Positions 21,279-29,533 of a stretch of 64,000 nt of DNA are shown piece after piece. The DNA is taken from positions 93,272 through 157,271 of the forward strand of contig DASSPH010000077.1 in NCBI GenBank assembly GCA_035699745.1, written 5' to 3'. Each line of letters opens with the position of its first letter. Positions within the stretch are counted from its first letter, which is position 1. Both the position numbers and the translations under genes were made by a program. The notes below the pieces were generated by a model that saw only the letters and a program-made list of their open reading frames with translations, searched no databases and was not told the DNA's origin. Source of the DNA: Vicinamibacterales bacterium (lineage in GTDB: Bacteria; Acidobacteriota; Vicinamibacteria; Vicinamibacterales; 2-12-FULL-66-21).

Positions 21279-23866
21279 GATTGCGGCCGGGTCGCGACGA
21301 TCTGCAGCCCGGTCGACCAGGTTCCATTGGCAAACGCAAACACACCCGGCGCCTGCGTGACGGCCTGGAACCAGCGTCCGTCGTTCGGGTTGTAGAGCAC
21401 GAGATCCGCGGCGCCATCGACGTTGACGTCGGTGACGTGAACTTTCCACCCGGCCGACCAGATGACGTCGCCGTAGTAGGCGAGCGATCCGTCCGCCTGT
21501 GAGATCACGACGTACCAGCGGCCGCTGGTCTCGTTGTAGACGAACAGGTCGGTGCGTCCGTCGGCGTTGAAATCGCCGCGCGACAGCGTCCAGCCGGTCG
21601 ACCACGCGCCGTTCTCGAAGCGGAGCCCTGCGGCGGTGAAGAACACGCGGTACCACTCGCCGCTCGGGCGATACAGGAACAGGTCGGTGCGGCCGTCGCC
21701 GTCGTAATCGCCCGGCGTGATCGTCCAGTCGGTCCGCCACACGACGTCGCCGTCGAGATACGTGACGGTCTCGTCGGGATTGCTGAGGACCCGGTAATAG
21801 CGCCCGTGATTCGCATCGCCGCTGGCGTTGTAGAGGAACAGGTCGGCGCGTCCGTCGCCGTTGAAATCGCCGCTGTAGATGCTCCAGTTCGGCGACCAGG
21901 TGCCGCTCAGGGTGTACGAGAACGAGTGGTCCGGCTGGCTGATGCAGCGATACCACCGTCCCGTGGCCGTGTTGTAAACGAAGACGTCATCCGAGCCGTC
22001 GCCATTGAGGTCCGCGACGGTGACGCCCCACCCGGCGCTCCAGGGGAACTCGAAGTAGGCGAAGACCTCGGTGCCGATCGAGACCGCTTTGATCGCGCGC
22101 CCGGTGGATGCGTTGTAGAAGAACAGATCGCCCCGGCCGTCGCCGTTGAAGTCCCCCGGGAGGACGGTCCAGCCCGTGGACCATGTGGACGACGCGCCGG
22201 TCGAGAAGCCGGGCGCGGCTGGATTGCCTCGCGCGAAGAAGTGCGAGCCCGTGGATGGATCGTACGCGAGCAGATCGCCGGCGCCGTCGTGGTCGATGTC
22301 GAACGGCGGCGTCGCATGGCCGTTCTGCCGGACGGCGACTTGCGTGCCATGGATCCCGATGCTGCTCGTCCGCGTGGACGCGCCGGACGGGCCGGCGCTG
22401 ACCGTCAGGGTCGTGGTGCCGACCGCGTTGCCGCTCACCGCGACCCAGTCGCCGATCTGCGTGACCGCGGTGATCGGGCAGTCAGGCGCGTTCGTCGTCA
22501 CCGACAGCGGCGCGGATCCGCCGTTCGCGCCGAACGTGATCAGGGTCGGCGCCACCGCGTAGGTGCACGGGACGCCGTCCTGAGCGATCGTGAGAGCCTG
22601 CCCTGACGCGGTGATCGTCCCCTGCCTCGCCGCGTGGTTCGGGTTCGATGCCACGCTGAAGTTCACCGTCGCCGATCCGGTCCCGGCGGTTGGCGACGCG
22701 AACGCGATCCAGGCGTCGTTGGTGCCGACCGACCACGGACAGCCCGCGGCGGTCGTGACCGTCACCGACCCGGTTCCGCCGGAGGAGGGAAACATGGAGG
22801 GTGACACGCTGCTGTTGTACGTGCAGGCGGGCGGCGTCGTGCTGACGGCCCAGCCCATGTCCTGGAACATGCCGCGCGTGATTGGCCCGGGATCGTGGAT
22901 CGCTTCCGCGGACGCCAGGAACGGCGTCATCAACGAGTTGGGGTTGCCGGGCGTATAGGTGGCTTCGTTGAGATGGGCGTAGCTCGAGCCCGGATTCCAC
23001 GAGGCGGGCGCATACAGCCTGGCGCTCGCGTTCCCGTTCGCCGCCCGCTCGTTCGGTCCCGAGAAATACAGCGCGTCGCTGGTCAGCTGCGCGGTCAGCG
23101 CCGCCGACGGGTTCGGGAACAGCGCGGTGTTCAGAATCGATTCGCCGGAGCCGTTGACGACGAAGCGGTCGTAGATGGTGGGATAGGTGACGCCGCCGAG
23201 CGTGTACCCCCAGCGTCCGTCGCCGCCGGTCGGCACGCGCCCCGACCCGGTGAACCCGAGGCCGTGCCCCAGCTCGTGGAGGACGACGCTGACGAAGTCG
23301 TACTTGCCTGCGGGGGTGGCGCCGTTGGTGCCGTAGTACCAATTGAACGTGGAACCGAAGCTCGCATAGATGTCGGCGCCCCCAGGATCGGCGTCATAGC
23401 CGATCAGCCGGTTGGTCACGGCGACGGGATAGAACGTATCCGGCTGACCGCCCGGCACGCCGACCCACAGGGAGCCGGGCCCGGCGGAGCCGAGCACGCC
23501 CGCGCCGAGATCCGCGAACTCGGCGTCGATCGTGATCGGCTGTGTGGAGACGAGCTGCGCCGCCCAGATGTCGACGGCGAACTGGAACGCGGCCTGCGCC
23601 TCCGGGGTGAAGCCGTGATACGTGACGTCAATCGTCGCGTTGGAGGACGATCCGGGCGTCGTCGCCAGTGAGGCCCGCCGCCATGGCGGCGCCACGTAGC
23701 TGCGATGCACCCGGGGATCGGCCAGCAGCACGCATCGCGCGCCGTGGACATCCGCCACTCGTCGCGGGCTCAGGGCCTGCGTCGCCGGCACGAGCGTCCA
23801 CGCGGACACCAACACGAAGGCCGCGAGACACACCCGTGGCCGCACACACGACGACCGTGGGCCCAT
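21272..23866 (-). CDS. Secreted metalloprotease with two BACON domains and DxNxDG repeat propeller, copy A
   Basis: 864 residues from ATG at 23866. Signal peptide 'RVCLAAFVLVSAWTLVPATQ'. Protease domain about 60-337: 'AAQAAFQFAVDIWAAQL'-type helix, HELGHGLGFTGSG with His197, Glu198 and His201, then SSYAHLNEATY with His298 (97 residues later), Met-turn SLMTP with Met313 and 'EAIHDPGPITRGMFQDMGW'. Two BACON-like modules follow (about 346-430 and 431-515), the first with the typical CxY...GGTGSVTVTTAAGCPW pattern. The shared propeller, with seven DxDxDG-type loops, ends at GLQIVATRPQSR. BACON domains in other proteins often bind glycans or mucin. Lead gene of the A-B-C operon, with an excellent ribosome-binding site. 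A frame extending to 23989 is not needed. Confidence 0.88.
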   Translation of the reverse strand: MGPRSSCVRPRVCLAAFVLVSAWTLVPATQALSPRRVADVHGARCVLLADPRVHRSYVAPPWRRASLATTPGSSSNATIDVTYHGFTPEAQAAFQFAVDIWAAQLVSTQPITIDAEFADLGAGVLGSAGPGSLWVGVPGGQPDTFYPVAVTNRLIGYDADPGGADIYASFGSTFNWYYGTNGATPAGKYDFVSVVLHELGHGLGFTGSGRVPTGGDGRWGYTLGGVTYPTIYDRFVVNGSGESILNTALFPNPSAALTAQLTSDALYFSGPNERAANGNASARLYAPASWNPGSSYAHLNEATYTPGNPNSLMTPFLASAEAIHDPGPITRGMFQDMGWAVSTTPPACTYNSSVSPSMFPSSGGTGSVTVTTAAGCPWSVGTNDAWIAFASPTAGTGSATVNFSVASNPNHAARQGTITASGQALTIAQDGVPCTYAVAPTLITFGANGGSAPLSVTTNAPDCPITAVTQIGDWVAVSGNAVGTTTLTVSAGPSGASTRTSSIGIHGTQVAVRQNGHATPPFDIDHDGAGDLLAYDPSTGSHFFARGNPAAPGFSTGASSTWSTGWTVLPGDFNGDGRGDLFFYNASTGRAIKAVSIGTEVFAYFEFPWSAGWGVTVADLNGDGSDDVFVYNTATGRWYRCISQPDHSFSYTLSGTWSPNWSIYSGDFNGDGRADLFLYNASGDANHGRYYRVLSNPDETVTYLDGDVVWRTDWTITPGDYDGDGRTDLFLYRPSGEWYRVFFTAAGLRFENGAWSTGWTLSRGDFNADGRTDLFVYNETSGRWYVVISQADGSLAYYGDVIWSAGWKVHVTDVNVDGAADLVLYNPNDGRWFQAVTQAPGVFAFANGTWSTGLQIVATRPQSR

Positions 23867-23871
23867 GAGAG

Positions 23872-23879
23872 GTCCTCCT
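23872..23879 (-). promoter_or_regulatory. Ribosome-binding site fixing the start of protease copy A
   Basis: AGGAGGAC, five bases before the ATG at 23866, rules out the longer upstream frame. Further upstream on the minus strand TATGAT (near 23911-23916) could be a -10 element, but I see no good -35. Confidence 0.65.
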
Positions 23880-23929
23880 GGGGGAGCTGCGCGTGGGGCT
23901 GGGGAGACAGTTATCATACCAAACTGGCC

Positions 23930-23935
23930 TATAAT
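23930..23935 (+). promoter_or_regulatory. Consensus -10 element for the WecA-like fusion gene
   Basis: A perfect TATAAT, 26 bases before the ATG at 23962, in the 95-base divergent gap. The best-placed -35 (around 23906-23912, ACAGTT) is poor, so an activator may be needed. Confidence 0.5.
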
Positions 23936-23961
23936 CGCGCTCGACCGCCGTCGTACCGCTG

Positions 23962-25773
23962 ATGCCGCCCCCCGCAAACGTCCTGCCATTCCTGGTGGCG
24001 TTCGGCGTCACGCTCGCCCTGACCCCCCTCGTGCGCACGATCGCCCTCCGTTCCGGAGCGGTAGCCTGGCCGCGGCGCGACCGCTGGAAGCAGACGCCGG
24101 TGGCGCTGTTGGGGGGAGCCGCGGTCGTCGCGGGGGTGCTTGCCGCGGCGGTTGTATCGGGGGTGACGGAGGCCCGACAGTGGGCGGTCATCGCCTGCGG
24201 CGCGAGCCTGTTCTTCGTCGGGCTGGTGGACGACTTCGTCCGCCTCAAGCCCAGCACCAAACTCACCGCGCAGATCGCCGTCGCCTGCCTGGCGGTCACG
24301 CTGGGCGTGACGCTTCAGTGGACCGGTTCCGCGGTCGTGAACGCGCTGTCCACCATCGTGTGGATCGTCGGCATCGCCAACGCCGTCAACCTGCTCGACA
24401 ACATGGACGGCCTGTGCGCCGGCGTCTCCGGGATTGCCGCACTGTCGTTCGCTGTCGGCAGCCTGGACGCCGGCGTCGGATCCTACGGCGCCGCGGTCGC
24501 GGGCGCGTGCGCGGCGTTCCTCGTCTACAACTTCAATCCCGCCTCGATCTTTCTCGGCGACAGCGGCAGCCTGTTCCTGGGCGGCACGCTCGGCGTGCTG
24601 GGCGTGTCTGCGGGGGGCAGCGGGCGCGCCGGCCTGACCTCGACGCTGGCGATTCCGGCGCTGATTCTCCTGATTCCAATCTTCGACACGCTGTTCGTGA
24701 CCGTGCTCCGCAAGCTGTCCGCGCGGGCTGCATCGGAAGGGGGGCGCGACCACACGTCGCACCGGCTCGTCGCCTTCGGCTTCTCGGAGCGTCAGACGGT
24801 CATCCTGTTCTACGCGCTGGCCGCGGTCAGCGGCGGAACCGCCGCCGGTCTGGCGCATTTCGCCTGGACGGAGGGGCCGATCCTGCTCGGCGTGCTCTTC
24901 CTGGTGCTGATCCTCCTGGCGCTGCAACTGGCGCGGGTGAAGGTCTACGCCGGACAGGACTTCTCGGCGCTGCGCGACCGCACCTACACGCCGCTTCTGA
25001 TCGACGTCACCTACAAGCGGCGCATCTTCGAAGTGCTCCTCGATCTCGCGCTGGTCACCTTCGCCTACTACGCCGCGTACGTCATCCGGTTCGATCGCGA
25101 CTTCCCGCTCTACTACGACCTGCTCAGCCGCTCGGTGCCGATCGTCATCGCCTGTCAGATGATCAGCCTCTTCGTCATGGGGGCCTATCGCGGCGTCTGG
25201 CGGTACTTCAGCACGTCCGACGTCGGCACCTACGTCAAAGGGGTGGTCATGGGGACGACGCTGAGCATTCTGGCGCTGGTCTACCTGTATCGCTTCGAGG
25301 GGTATTCGCGCGGGGTGTTCATCATCGACGCGATGATCCTCGGGCTGCTGGTGATCGGCAGCCGCGCCTCCTTCCGGCTGCTGACCGACGTCGCCAGCCG
25401 CCACGGGATGGGGGAAGGACGCGCGATCATCTACGGCGCCGGCGACGGCGGCGCGATGCTCGTCCGCGAGCTGCGGAACAATCCCATCTACCCGTACCGG
25501 CCGATCGGCTTTCTCGACGACAGCGCCGGCAAGGCGAACCGGCGGATTCTGGGAATTCCGGTGTTCGGCGGCGTGGATCGCGCCGCGGCCGTGTTGCAGC
25601 AGCACCGGCCGCGCGCCGTGATCCTCAGCACGGACAAGATTCCGGCCGAGCACGTGCTTCGGATACAGGCCGCGTGCCGCGCGGCGGGCGTGCCGCTGCT
25701 GCGATTCGCGTTCACGCTGCGGGATGTGACGGAAGGGGATGGTGTCCCGCCGCACGCGGCGGGACACCCTTGA
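23962..25773 (+). CDS. WecA/TagO-like polyprenyl-phosphate sugar-1-phosphate transferase fused to a CapD/FlaA1-type N-terminal region
   Basis: 603 residues. The N-terminal half (1-330) is a GT4/MraY-family membrane enzyme: VDDF at 89-92, NLLDNMDGL at 143-151, FLGDSGSLFLG at 197-207 and 'GRDHTSHRL' near 261-269, which are the Mg and UDP-sugar sites of WecA/TagO. It would start lipid-linked glycan assembly from a UDP-HexNAc. The C-terminal half (340-603) has about four membrane helices ('YYAAYVIRFD', 'GAYRGVWRYFSTSD') and a Rossmann motif 'RAIIYGAGDGGAMLVREL', as in the N-terminal portion of CapD/FlaA1 dehydratases. The catalytic SDR domain of those enzymes is absent. The fusion ties glycan initiation to a nucleotide-binding sensor-like module. 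Divergent from the protease operon. Confidence 0.88.
   Translation: MPPPANVLPFLVAFGVTLALTPLVRTIALRSGAVAWPRRDRWKQTPVALLGGAAVVAGVLAAAVVSGVTEARQWAVIACGASLFFVGLVDDFVRLKPSTKLTAQIAVACLAVTLGVTLQWTGSAVVNALSTIVWIVGIANAVNLLDNMDGLCAGVSGIAALSFAVGSLDAGVGSYGAAVAGACAAFLVYNFNPASIFLGDSGSLFLGGTLGVLGVSAGGSGRAGLTSTLAIPALILLIPIFDTLFVTVLRKLSARAASEGGRDHTSHRLVAFGFSERQTVILFYALAAVSGGTAAGLAHFAWTEGPILLGVLFLVLILLALQLARVKVYAGQDFSALRDRTYTPLLIDVTYKRRIFEVLLDLALVTFAYYAAYVIRFDRDFPLYYDLLSRSVPIVIACQMISLFVMGAYRGVWRYFSTSDVGTYVKGVVMGTTLSILALVYLYRFEGYSRGVFIIDAMILGLLVIGSRASFRLLTDVASRHGMGEGRAIIYGAGDGGAMLVRELRNNPIYPYRPIGFLDDSAGKANRRILGIPVFGGVDRAAAVLQQHRPRAVILSTDKIPAEHVLRIQAACRAAGVPLLRFAFTLRDVTEGDGVPPHAAGHP
25741..25768. terminator. Perfect 12-bp stem-loop at the 3' end of the WecA-like gene
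   Basis: GGTGTCCCGCCG, loop CACG, then the exact reverse complement. It lies inside the last codons and before the convergent propeller gene, so it could act in both directions. No T-run follows. Confidence 0.5.
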
Positions 25774-25783
25774 CTACGCGCGT

Positions 25784-28309
25784 TCAGCGTCCGCTGAGCG
25801 ACGCGATCATCTGCAGGCCCGTCTCCATCGCGGCGCCGGTGTAGTAGCCGAACTGCGCCGGGATCGCCGAGCTGATGATCTGGAACCATCGCCCGTCCGC
25901 CGGGTTGTAGACGATCAGGTCGGCCAGGCCGTCGCGGTTGATGTCCGTGACCGTCGGGACGAAGCCGCCCGCCCACACGAACGGCGCGTGATTGTACAGC
26001 CAGCCGTCACCGGTCGACACCACCACGTACCAGTCGCCGGTCGTCTGGTTGTAGACGAACACGTCGTCTTTGCGGTCGCCGGTGAAGTCGCCGACGCGCG
26101 GCGTCCAGCCGAGGCTCCACTGGCCGTTGACGTAGCGTTCAGGCCCGGTGTTCGTCGGGAAGAAGACCTTGTACCAACGGCCGTCCGTGCCGTAGAGCAG
26201 CAGGTCGGTGCGCGAGTCCCCGTCGAAGTCGCCCGGCATCACCGTCCAGCCGGTCCACCACCGCAGCGAGCCCTCGACATACGCCGAGAAGGCGCCGTTC
26301 GGCGCGTTCAGCGCCCTGACGTAGCGGCCGGTGTCGGCGTTACCGGGCGTCTTGTTGTAGACGAAGATGTCGGTGATGCCGTCGGCGTTGAAGTCGCCGG
26401 TGTAGACCTCCCAGTTCCGGCTCCACACGCCGCTCGTCTGCTGGAAGACCCAGCTGGCATCGGTGAACTGCTTCGTCCAGTTGCCCGTCGCCTTGCTGTA
26501 GGTGAAGATGTCGTCGCGGCCGTCGCCGTTGAAGTCTCCCGCCACGACGGTCAGCCCAGCCGCCCACCCATACTCGGTGAACGTGAAGGTGGTGTCGCCG
26601 TTGTTGATGCCGCGCAGCGCGTAGCCCGTCGCCGCGTTGTAGGTGAGGATGTCGCTCAGGCCGTCGCCGTTGAAGTCGGCGGTGACCACCGAGCTTCCCG
26701 CTCCCCATCCGTACCCGTGATTGAGCTCGGTGAAGGTTCCCAGGTTGCCTGACAGCAGGTACCCGCCGCCGTCGGTGCCGTGGTACGCGAACACGTCGCC
26801 GCCGCCCGCGGCGTTGAGGCTGAGCGCGCGGCTGACGCCGGCGACGAAATACACCGCGTTCGACTGCGCGTCTGCATCGGCGCTGGATCCGGAGACCTTG
26901 ACGCTGACCCGGACCGCCTGGTTGCCCGAGACCGCCAGGATGACCGCCGACGGGGACGCGTCATACGCGCGCATCTCCTGCCAGCCGGTGCCTTCGCGCC
27001 AGCGCTCGAAGCGATAGAGCAGCGTCCCGCTGCCGCCCGAGGCCGTCGCCGTCCACGTGACGGACGTGCCGGCGAGCGGCGGCAGCACGTGGCTCGGGTT
27101 CAGCGCCGAGATGCTCGGGCCTGCCGGCGGCGGCGGCGGAGGCGGGGGAGGCGGAGGAACGGTGGTTCCGCCGCCGGCCTGCACCAGGCCGCCACGCATG
27201 CCGCCGGTCTGCTGCGTCGCGACGAGCCACCGCGAGCTGATGGGATCCATCGCGATCGCGGGGTTGTAGCTGGGCCACTTGCCGTCCCACGCGACGACCA
27301 GCGAGGCGGCGGCCTTGGGCGACAGCGTATCGTCGAGCTCGACGACGTAGAGGCCCGCGCCCCAGCCCTTGACCGTGAGCAGTGAAGTCCTGGAGGCGTC
27401 GTTGTAGCGGATCGTGAGATCGCCCGCGCCCCACCCGGGATCCTGGCGGTATAGCTTGTGCGCGCTCATGTTGCCGATCGTGTCGATGGTGCGCAGATAC
27501 GCGTAGTTATTCTGGTACCACGTCGCGGCGAACGCGTTGATCTGTTTGTTGAACGTCACCGACGGATCGTCCGCCCTCGACGTGTGGTCGTCGAGGTAGA
27601 ACACGTCGCCGATGCCGGAGAAATCGGACTTGCGGAACAGGCGGCTGTAGATGACGCCGAAGATGGGCGCGATGTCGCCATAGCCGGCGGCGAGACACGC
27701 GTCGGTCGTCGCGCAGGCCACCCCCGGCCAGCTCTGATAGTTCACGCCGTCGCCAATCGGCGTGGGCTGGCTGACGCCCAGGTTCGGGCTGAAGCGCACC
27801 ACGTGCGGCTGCGGCACGAGACCGGTCAGCCTGATGCCCACGATCCAGTCGGTTCCCGTCCACGCCGCCGACGCCTTTTCGGCGCCGTTGGAGTCGATCC
27901 CGATCCAGCCCAGCGGAACGCGGTCAGTGACCGTCGGCGTCCCCGAACCGTACCGCACGATACGGCCGAACTCGGTGTGCCCGGACCCCGTCGTCGACAG
28001 GTAGGTCACCAGGAACATCGGATCGTTTGCGGAGCCGCCCGCGGTGACGGTCGACCACCCTGTATACCCTTCATTGCCGCCGGCGATGCTGAATGGAGCG
28101 CCAAGGGCGACACCGGAAGCCGAGATGAAACGTCCGCGAACGGGTGACCCGGCGAGCGTCTCCAGGTAGACGGTGCCGTCGAACGCCAGACTGTTGCGGC
28201 CGGCGGGAATCTCCGCGGTGGACACGCCGGTGATTGAGATTTGTGCGAGGACTGGTGCGGCAACGAGCAAGGCCATCAGCGTGGCGCCGCATGTGGTTCT
28301 TCGGTTCAT
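25784..28309 (-). CDS. Secreted protein with novel N-terminal domain, proline linker and DxNxDG repeat propeller
   Basis: 841 residues. Signal peptide MNRRTTCGATLMALLVAAPVLA. Residues about 25-375 contain repeated short motifs such as 'DPMFLVTYLSTTG', 'TDWIVGIRLTG', 'NAFAATWYQNN' and 'SRWLVATQQTG', reminiscent of a beta-propeller that I cannot name. A run of 11 prolines (encoded at about 27127-27160) joins it to an Ig-like domain (about 400-490, 'TWTATASGGSGTLLYRFERW'). From about 505 to the end is the shared repeat domain with blades like 'WAAGLTVVAGDFNGDGRDDIFTY'. This is the most divergent member of the set and lies alone, convergent with the WecA fusion gene. No catalytic residues were recognised; probably extracellular. 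Confidence 0.8.
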   Translation of the reverse strand: MNRRTTCGATLMALLVAAPVLAQISITGVSTAEIPAGRNSLAFDGTVYLETLAGSPVRGRFISASGVALGAPFSIAGGNEGYTGWSTVTAGGSANDPMFLVTYLSTTGSGHTEFGRIVRYGSGTPTVTDRVPLGWIGIDSNGAEKASAAWTGTDWIVGIRLTGLVPQPHVVRFSPNLGVSQPTPIGDGVNYQSWPGVACATTDACLAAGYGDIAPIFGVIYSRLFRKSDFSGIGDVFYLDDHTSRADDPSVTFNKQINAFAATWYQNNYAYLRTIDTIGNMSAHKLYRQDPGWGAGDLTIRYNDASRTSLLTVKGWGAGLYVVELDDTLSPKAAASLVVAWDGKWPSYNPAIAMDPISSRWLVATQQTGGMRGGLVQAGGGTTVPPPPPPPPPPPAGPSISALNPSHVLPPLAGTSVTWTATASGGSGTLLYRFERWREGTGWQEMRAYDASPSAVILAVSGNQAVRVSVKVSGSSADADAQSNAVYFVAGVSRALSLNAAGGGDVFAYHGTDGGGYLLSGNLGTFTELNHGYGWGAGSSVVTADFNGDGLSDILTYNAATGYALRGINNGDTTFTFTEYGWAAGLTVVAGDFNGDGRDDIFTYSKATGNWTKQFTDASWVFQQTSGVWSRNWEVYTGDFNADGITDIFVYNKTPGNADTGRYVRALNAPNGAFSAYVEGSLRWWTGWTVMPGDFDGDSRTDLLLYGTDGRWYKVFFPTNTGPERYVNGQWSLGWTPRVGDFTGDRKDDVFVYNQTTGDWYVVVSTGDGWLYNHAPFVWAGGFVPTVTDINRDGLADLIVYNPADGRWFQIISSAIPAQFGYYTGAAMETGLQMIASLSGR

Positions 28310-28442
28310 TCGACCGTCCCTTGACGACTTTTTCGCAGGGTTGGCGCCCTCGTGGGGCGATCCGTCCTAGACGTTTTTCGGTTCGTGACGCGTGGAGGAA
28401 CAGGGGGCGCACAAAGGTAACGGCATCAAAGGCTTGTTGTCA
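28310..28442. other. Divergent regulatory gap between propeller gene and HEAT-repeat gene
   Basis: 133 bases. On the minus strand there are nested short stems (CGCCC-cacga-GGGCG near 28349-28363, plus a CCCT/AGGG pairing) in the leader of the propeller gene. I do not recognise a riboswitch class. No clear promoter hexamers. Confidence 0.3.
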
Positions 28443-29522
28443 ATGCACACGTTTGTTATCGTTCGACGGGTGACCCTCCCGCCGCGCCCTTTCCTCAGGT
28501 TTTCCGTCGCAATTCTCCTCGCGCTCGGCATCCCCCCGGTCGTCCGCGCACAGGGGACGCCCGCCCGCGATCAGGCGAAGGCGCGCATCGACGCGGCTCT
28601 GGCAAAACGCGAGGTGCCCTCTGCCCTCGCGGCCTACGACGCGTATGTCGCCTCCGGGAAACCGGACTTCGAGCTGCTGCGCCCGATTGCCCGCGCCACG
28701 CTCGAGTCCCTGGCACGGGGCGCCGCAGCCCGATCGGTGGCGGCGCCGGCCCTGGAGCGGCTTGCAGGCGCCGGGGATCAGGCGGCGCTGCGGACGCTGC
28801 GGGAATTTTCCGCGTCGGAGACGCCCGACACGCCCGAGAGTGCCGCGGCCACGCTCGCCCTGGCTCGCCTGGGCGACAAACAGGGCATCGATCGGCTCGG
28901 GGCGCTCATCGACGCCGGCTCGGAGATCACACGGGCGCAGCTGATCCGCGCCGCACGGGACGCCGATCTTCGCGGGCTGATCCCGAAGCTCGCGTCGCTG
29001 TTGTCGGGAAGCGGGCAGGGTGCGGCCGCGGCCGCGCTGGCGCTCGGAGGGCTGCAGAACCGCGACGTCATCCCCGCGCTCCAGACGCTGTTCGATCAGG
29101 GGCAGGGGGTCGTCAAGCTCGCCGCCGGCGTGGCGCTGACGCGGCTGGGGGTGTCGATCGCCGATCAGTACGTGACGAGCTCGCTCGCCAGCGAGACGCC
29201 GGATCTCCGGCTGATCGCCGCCGAAGCGTACCAAGGCTCCACCCGCACTCACTGGATCCAGTACGTGCAGGATCTGCGGACCAGTCCGAACGAGATTGCG
29301 CGTGTCCGCGCCGCCGAACTGCTCGCGTGCTGCCGCGCCGGCGTTGCGCAGGAGATGCTCCGCGATGCGCTCCGCAGCGCGAATCCGACCGTGCGGGCGG
29401 AAGCGGCCCGCGCGCTCGAGCTGCGCGGGTGGTCGGACGCCGCGCGCGCGCGCCGCCTGCTCGACGACCAGTTCGAGATCGTCCGCGTGTACGGCGCCGG
29501 CGCCGCGTTGCGCGCCCGCTGA
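28443..29522 (+). CDS. Exported HEAT-repeat protein
   Basis: 359 residues from ATG at 28443; GTG at 28470 would give a cleaner signal peptide (VTLPPRPFLRFSVAILLALGIPPVVRAQ). After the signal sequence it is alpha-helical and Ala/Leu/Arg-rich in roughly 30-residue units ('AAATLALARLGDKQGIDRLGALIDAG', 'VRAEAARALELRGWSDAARARRLLD'), typical of PBS-lyase/HEAT repeats. Such repeats mediate protein-protein contacts in the periplasm or at the envelope. No catalytic motif is present. It is a single gene flanked by a divergent propeller gene and a convergent membrane glycosyltransferase gene, so context does not fix a role. Confidence 0.75.
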   Translation: MHTFVIVRRVTLPPRPFLRFSVAILLALGIPPVVRAQGTPARDQAKARIDAALAKREVPSALAAYDAYVASGKPDFELLRPIARATLESLARGAAARSVAAPALERLAGAGDQAALRTLREFSASETPDTPESAAATLALARLGDKQGIDRLGALIDAGSEITRAQLIRAARDADLRGLIPKLASLLSGSGQGAAAAALALGGLQNRDVIPALQTLFDQGQGVVKLAAGVALTRLGVSIADQYVTSSLASETPDLRLIAAEAYQGSTRTHWIQYVQDLRTSPNEIARVRAAELLACCRAGVAQEMLRDALRSANPTVRAEAARALELRGWSDAARARRLLDDQFEIVRVYGAGAALRAR

Positions 29523-29533
29523 CCGCGACCTCG

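Noticed and set aside
19599..21395. A 598-codon plus-strand frame antisense to protease copy B
   Set aside because: Composition typical of a GC-rich shadow. The minus-strand gene has a signal peptide, domains and a strong ribosome-binding site.
23197..23278. Classical metzincin HExxHxxGxxH site in the proteases
   Set aside because: The residue three places after the second Gly is Gly or Ser, not His/Asp. The distant SSYxHLNE His is a better candidate.
14672..28309. Dense repeats that might suggest a CRISPR or tandem DNA repeat
   Set aside because: The periodicity (about 140-160 bases) follows protein blades with variable sequence; there are no identical repeats with unique spacers.
28310..28442. 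Possible riboswitch in the propeller gene leader
   Set aside because: Several stems can be drawn, but none matches a class that I can name; kept only as a low-confidence spacer note.
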